Of a DNA stretch of 10,056 nt, positions 7,476 to 10,056 are shown piece after piece. Each line of letters starts with the position of its first letter. Position 1 is the stretch's first letter. The position numbers and the translations under genes are program-made. This stretch comes from Candidatus Ratteibacteria bacterium (lineage in GTDB: Bacteria > CAIJMQ01), in contig JAQURI010000050.1 in assembly GCA_028715665.1 (NCBI GenBank), positions 1 to 10,056 on the forward strand, written 5' to 3'. Under the pieces are notes generated by a model, which worked only from the letters and a program-made list of their open reading frames with translations, had not been told where the DNA came from and did no database searches.

Positions 7476-7482
7476 ATCCCCC
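7476..7482 (-). promoter_or_regulatory. Ribosome binding site of the upstream GH30 gene
   Basis: On the minus strand, GGGGGAT lies 6 bases before the ATG at 7467-7469, in the 15-base gap after mtnP. It supports that ATG rather than the internal Met codon four codons later (M5), and keeps the positively charged start of the signal peptide. Confidence 0.55.
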
Positions 7483-7484
7483 GT

Positions 7485-8360
7485 TTATAAATTAATGTAT
7501 TTTCCGATAATCAATTCCAGTTCTTTTTTTCTCTCATCGGGAATAAGTTCTTTTTGGGTAATTATCGCGTTTTTTAAGGCCTGCGAACAAAGACAATTTC
7601 TTTTTTGGGGTATATGCGAAACCATATCTTTAATAAGTTCTTTTATCACTTGCACATTTTTATTCAAGTTTTGGACTATCATATCTACGGTCACAACCGA
7701 TTCTTCTTCATACCAGGCATCATAATCCGTAACCATCGCCACCGTCACAAAACACATTTCAGCTTCTCTGGCAAGTTTTGCTTCGGGCATATTCGTCATG
7801 CCGATTACGTCCATTCCCCAGCTTTTATAAAGAAAAGATTCCGCTTCGGTGGAAAAAGCGGGCCCTTCCATATTCAAATAAGTCCCGCCTTTATGAACGT
7901 TGATATTGTTTTTGACGGCCAATTTTTTAGCCGCAAGATACAAAACATCCGAAAGAACCGGGCACACCGGCTCGGCAAAAGCGATATGCGCCACTACCCC
8001 GTCCCCGAAAAACGTCATTTTCCTCGCCTGATTGGTCCTGTCAACGAACTGGTCTATGATAACTATATCGAGCGGTTTTATTTCCTTTTTGAAAGAGCCT
8101 ACCGTAGAGAACGATACGAGATGCTCCACTCCCAATTTTTTCATCCCGAAAATATTGGCTCTGTAATTTAACTGCGAGGGCATTATGGGATGTCCCCTAC
8201 CATGGCGCGGCAAAAATGCTATTTCCTCGCCGTTTATTTTCCCGATTAAATATTCATCGGAAGGTTTGCCGAAAGGAGTGTCGACCCGGACCCATTTTTT
8301 ATTTGTGAACCCTTCGATTCCGTAAAGACCGCTCCCGCCTATAATTCCTATTCTTGGCAT
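7485..8360 (-). CDS. mtnP: S-methyl-5'-thioadenosine phosphorylase
   Basis: This enzyme phosphorolyses methylthioadenosine, a by-product of polyamine and other SAM-dependent pathways, to adenine and 5-methylthioribose-1-phosphate. Numbering from the chosen ATG, it has 291 residues, close to the usual 270-290. It opens with the phosphate-binding GIIGGSGLYG, followed by LPRHGRGHPIMPSQLNYRAN. NMEGPAFSTEAES and GMTNMPEAKLAREAEMCF form the nucleoside pocket. VTDYDAW supplies the Asp pair that recognises a 6-amino purine, favouring MTAP over guanosine/inosine phosphorylase. A longer frame reaches a TTG at 8373-8375, but that would bury the GGAGGG Shine-Dalgarno in the coding region, so the ATG at 8358-8360 is the better start. 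It is the first gene of the minus-strand block. No mtnA or mtnK is nearby, so the fate of methylthioribose-1-phosphate is not shown. Confidence 0.93.
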   Translation of the reverse strand: MPRIGIIGGSGLYGIEGFTNKKWVRVDTPFGKPSDEYLIGKINGEEIAFLPRHGRGHPIMPSQLNYRANIFGMKKLGVEHLVSFSTVGSFKKEIKPLDIVIIDQFVDRTNQARKMTFFGDGVVAHIAFAEPVCPVLSDVLYLAAKKLAVKNNINVHKGGTYLNMEGPAFSTEAESFLYKSWGMDVIGMTNMPEAKLAREAEMCFVTVAMVTDYDAWYEEESVVTVDMIVQNLNKNVQVIKELIKDMVSHIPQKRNCLCSQALKNAIITQKELIPDERKKELELIIGKYINL

Positions 8361-8367
8361 ATTATTT

Positions 8368-8373
8368 CCCTCC
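8368..8373 (-). promoter_or_regulatory. Ribosome binding site that decides the mtnP start
   Basis: On the minus strand, GGAGGG lies 7 bases before the ATG at 8358-8360. It is the strongest Shine-Dalgarno match in the window. It overlaps the alternative TTG codon at 8373-8375, so initiation at that TTG is unlikely and the five extra residues MEGNN should be dropped. Confidence 0.85.
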
Positions 8374-8388
8374 AAAATATTTCAGTAG

Positions 8389-8397
8389 ATTATATCA
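8389..8397 (-). promoter_or_regulatory. Extended -10 promoter of mtnP and the GH30 genes
   Basis: On the minus strand the sequence reads TGATATAAT, a perfect extended -10 (TGn plus TATAAT, with TATAAT at 8389-8394). No convincing -35 lies 16-18 bp upstream, which suits an extended -10 promoter. A start about 7 bases downstream would give a leader of roughly 22 bases containing the GGAGGG site. Confidence 0.6.
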
Positions 8398-8412
8398 ATT
8401 TTAAAACAACTT

Positions 8413-8422
8413 TATTATAATA
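8413..8422 (+). promoter_or_regulatory. Probable -10 box of the FAD-oxidase gene within a palindrome
   Basis: TATAAT at 8416-8421 lies 11 bases before the ATG at 8433-8435, so transcription would begin about 5 bases before the start codon. No clear -35 was found. The box is part of the perfect palindrome TATTATAATA (8413-8422), which also reads TATAAT on the other strand, so minus-strand initiation here is possible too. No Shine-Dalgarno is present between the box and the ATG. Confidence 0.5.
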
Positions 8423-8432
8423 CCTCTCCGAT

Positions 8433-9851
8433 ATGATTATCAAAAAAGAAACCGAACAAATTATAAGTTATCTGGAAGATACTTCCAACCTGAAATTCGG
8501 CAGGGCAGATGTCGTTTATATTCCCAAAAACGAATCGGAAGTTTTAGAAGCAATAAAAGAAGCGAAAAAAAATAAAATACCTGTCACTGCTTCGGGGGCC
8601 GGGACCGGCACCACCGGCGGAAGAATTCCCCAGGGCGGCGCCGTCATATCGCTTGAGAAAATGAACGGCATTATTTCAATCGATAAAAATAACTTTAAAG
8701 CGACCCTGCAAGCAGGCGTAATCGTGGACGATTTTTTAAAAGAATTGGAAAAAGAAGAACTTTTTTATCCGCCGTTTCCGACAGAAAGGACGGCTTTTAT
8801 CGGAAGTAATGTCGCTACAAATGCTTCGGGAGAATACAGCTATAGATTCGGCGCAACAAGAAAATATGTAGAAAGAATACGAGTCGCGCTTTCAATGGAA
8901 AATATTCTGGACATAAAAAGGGGCCAATATATCGCCGATGGACAAGGAATAATTACTACACCTTTCTTTAAGGTGAAAATTCCCAAATATACAAGCCCAC
9001 AAATAAAAAATGCCGCCGGGTACTTTTCGCGCCCGGGAATGGATTTGATTGATTTGTTCATCGGTTCGGAAGGAACCCTGGGAATTATTACGGAAGTGGA
9101 ACTAAAACTTATACTCGCGCTTCCAAAGCGTTTAATTATGATTTTGTTCCTGCAAAAAGACGAAAATACTTTGGACATACTCGGCAAAATCCAGAGTAAT
9201 AAAAGATTGAACGTCTATTCTTTGGAATATTTCGAGAAGAATAGTCTTGGAATATTGAAGAAACTCTTTCCCAATATTCCCGAATGCGAGTCGGCTTTAT
9301 ATATAGAGCAGGAAACAAAAGATTTAGACCAGTGGCTGAAGGTTCTGGAAGAGTATTCTCTGGCGGACACATGGATAGGCGAAAACGAGCGCGATTATAA
9401 TAAATTAATTGATTTCAGGCATAAACTTCCCGAACTTATAAATGAATATTTCAGACAAATAAAACAAATAAAAGTTTCTTTAGATTTAGCAGTGCCGGAA
9501 AATTATTTCCCCGAATTTTTTGCCTTCTATAGGGAAATGGCGAAAAAAACCGAAGTTGAATATGTGATTTTTGGGCATATAGGCGAAAACCACCTGCACT
9601 TTAATTTCTTTCCTAAAAATGACGAAGAAAGAAAACGCTCACAATCAGCTTATATCGAAGCGGTGAAAAAAGCGGTTCAGGCAGGCGGAACCGTCTCTGC
9701 GGAGCACGGTATAGGCAAACTAAAACATAAATATCTTGAAATGATGTATGGGAAAGCCGGTATTACGGAAATGGTGAGGATAAAGAAAACCATCGACCCG
9801 TTTTGTATATTCGGATTGAATAATATTTTCCCAAAGGAATTACTTTATTAA
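8433..9851 (+). CDS. GlcD-type FAD-linked oxidase (glycolate / D-lactate dehydrogenase-like)
   Basis: This 472-residue flavoprotein belongs to the VAO/PCMH FAD-binding superfamily, GlcD-like branch, whose members oxidise 2-hydroxy acids such as glycolate or D-lactate. FAD-binding motifs are GAGTGTTGG (55-63), NVATNASGEYSYRFG (126-140) and DLFIGSEGTLGIITEVELKL (207-226). The C-terminal FAD-oxidase domain has GHIGENHLHFNF (381-392) and SAEHGIGK (422-429), with His residues typical of the metal/substrate site. Length and domain order are complete, and no signal peptide or iron-sulphur domain is fused. Two oddities are a longer segment after the second motif (ALSMENILDIKRGQY, 152-166) and GLNNIF (461-466) near the C-terminus where relatives have an NPG motif. 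The substrate therefore cannot be fixed. It is transcribed away from the mtnP block, and nothing ties it to arabinose use. Confidence 0.88.
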   Translation: MIIKKETEQIISYLEDTSNLKFGRADVVYIPKNESEVLEAIKEAKKNKIPVTASGAGTGTTGGRIPQGGAVISLEKMNGIISIDKNNFKATLQAGVIVDDFLKELEKEELFYPPFPTERTAFIGSNVATNASGEYSYRFGATRKYVERIRVALSMENILDIKRGQYIADGQGIITTPFFKVKIPKYTSPQIKNAAGYFSRPGMDLIDLFIGSEGTLGIITEVELKLILALPKRLIMILFLQKDENTLDILGKIQSNKRLNVYSLEYFEKNSLGILKKLFPNIPECESALYIEQETKDLDQWLKVLEEYSLADTWIGENERDYNKLIDFRHKLPELINEYFRQIKQIKVSLDLAVPENYFPEFFAFYREMAKKTEVEYVIFGHIGENHLHFNFFPKNDEERKRSQSAYIEAVKKAVQAGGTVSAEHGIGKLKHKYLEMMYGKAGITEMVRIKKTIDPFCIFGLNNIFPKELLY

Positions 9852-9931
9852 TAATGATAAGTTAATTGAGGCAGATTAATTCCTAAAAGGGAATAAGAAC
9901 ATAGCAGGAAATATAATGGATATACATAGAT

Positions 9932-9987
9932 ATACAGTAGAAATATGTAGTAGATAAACAACGTATTTCAATATATTTCTATTGTAT
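9932..9987. repeat. Long imperfect inverted repeat downstream of the oxidase gene
   Basis: The arms at 9932-9948 (ATACAGTAGAAATATGT) and 9971-9987 (ATATATTTCTATTGTAT) are complementary over 17 positions around a 22-base loop. Fifteen are Watson-Crick pairs and the other two become G-U pairs in a plus-strand RNA, which favours an RNA structure from that strand. It lies 80 bases after the oxidase stop and could be a weak AT-rich terminator or processing hairpin. A protein-binding dyad or the remnant end of a mobile element are alternatives. Confidence 0.6.
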
Positions 9988-9998
9988 TTCAAAATAAC

Positions 9999-10021
9999 AT
10001 CTTTTAACTATATCTTTTAAC
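9999..10021. repeat. Short direct repeat, two copies of ATCTTTTAAC
   Basis: Identical 10-base copies lie at 9999-10008 and 10012-10021, giving a 13-base period. In such AT-rich DNA this could be chance. Two close copies just upstream of whatever follows the window edge could also be a regulator site. Confidence 0.4.
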
Positions 10022-10056
10022 GATGTGCCGTTTATATCTATAATCTTTAGATCGGA

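Larger units (their letters stand above)
9852..10056. other. AT-rich intergenic tail without a convincing gene
   Basis: These 205 bases follow the oxidase stop and run to the window edge. No ORF with coding character was seen on either strand. The stretch contains a weak hairpin (ATTCCT/GGGAAT, 9879-9894), a tandem 10-base near-repeat starting GATATACA (9919-9938), a long inverted repeat and a 10-base direct repeat, listed separately. Its function is unknown. Confidence 0.6.

Noticed and set aside
7605..8171. 188-codon plus-strand frame antisense to mtnP
   Set aside because: It is rich in Phe, His and Arg, as expected from the reverse of a coding frame, and has no family motif.
8361..8375. 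TTG start for mtnP five codons upstream
   Set aside because: The GGAGGG Shine-Dalgarno lies inside that extension and is ideally placed for the ATG at 8358-8360; family members begin near the GIIGGSG motif.
9879..9894. Hairpin ATTCCT-AAAA-GGGAAT as the terminator of the oxidase gene
   Set aside because: The stem is only 5-6 bp including a G-T pair, has a low GC content and is followed by AAGAAC rather than a T run.
9919..10021. CRISPR-like array from the short repeats after the oxidase
   Set aside because: The repeats are 10 bases, present in two copies each, without regular spacers and without cas genes.

Overview
The window looks like chromosomal DNA of an uncultured, plant-polysaccharide-using bacterium. 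It is AT-rich and densely coded, with short intergenic gaps, Shine-Dalgarno sites on some genes and sigma70-type -10 boxes. No rRNA, tRNA, CRISPR array, transposase or phage gene is visible. I cannot place the phylum from the sequence. Lysine/isoleucine-rich proteins, secreted GH30 enzymes and an araBD cluster would suit an anaerobic saccharolytic lineage, but that is inference.

Layout: (1) Positions 1-161 hold the last codons of a plus-strand gene, then an 11-bp hairpin flanked by two near-identical 14-bp direct repeats, between convergent genes. (2) Positions 162-8360 hold seven genes, all on the minus strand. In transcription order they are S-methyl-5'-thioadenosine phosphorylase (mtnP), two tandem GH30 glycoside hydrolases, orotate phosphoribosyltransferase (pyrE), ribulokinase (araB), L-ribulose-5-phosphate 4-epimerase (araD) and a fucose-isomerase-like sugar isomerase. 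Gaps are tiny, or genes overlap, except for 51 bp before pyrE and 62 bp before the isomerase. The 51-bp gap contains a good sigma70-type promoter (TTGTCA, 17 bp, TAAAAT), so the block is probably two transcription units: mtnP-GH30-GH30 and pyrE-araB-araD-isomerase. (3) Positions 8361-8432 are a compact divergent promoter region. (4) Positions 8433-9851 carry a plus-strand GlcD-type FAD-linked oxidase. (5) Positions 9852-10056 are a very AT-rich tail with a long imperfect inverted repeat and short direct repeats, and no convincing gene.

How the genes fit together: the exported GH30 enzymes would act on xylan-like or arabinose-substituted polysaccharide. The isomerase, AraB and AraD would then turn L-arabinose into L-ribulose, L-ribulose-5-phosphate and D-xylulose-5-phosphate. 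No canonical AraA is present; a FucI-fold isomerase stands in its place, which suggests non-orthologous replacement. PyrE uses PRPP, which is made from pentose phosphate, and MtnP salvages methylthioadenosine. Their presence here may be metabolic linkage or simply operon shuffling.

No clearly new molecular system is evident. The points most worth a second look are the isomerase substitution, the tandem in-frame GH30 pair with divergent active-site loops, pyrE placed directly before araBD, the probable near-leaderless starts of pyrE and the oxidase, and the repeat-hairpin-repeat element at 69-125.
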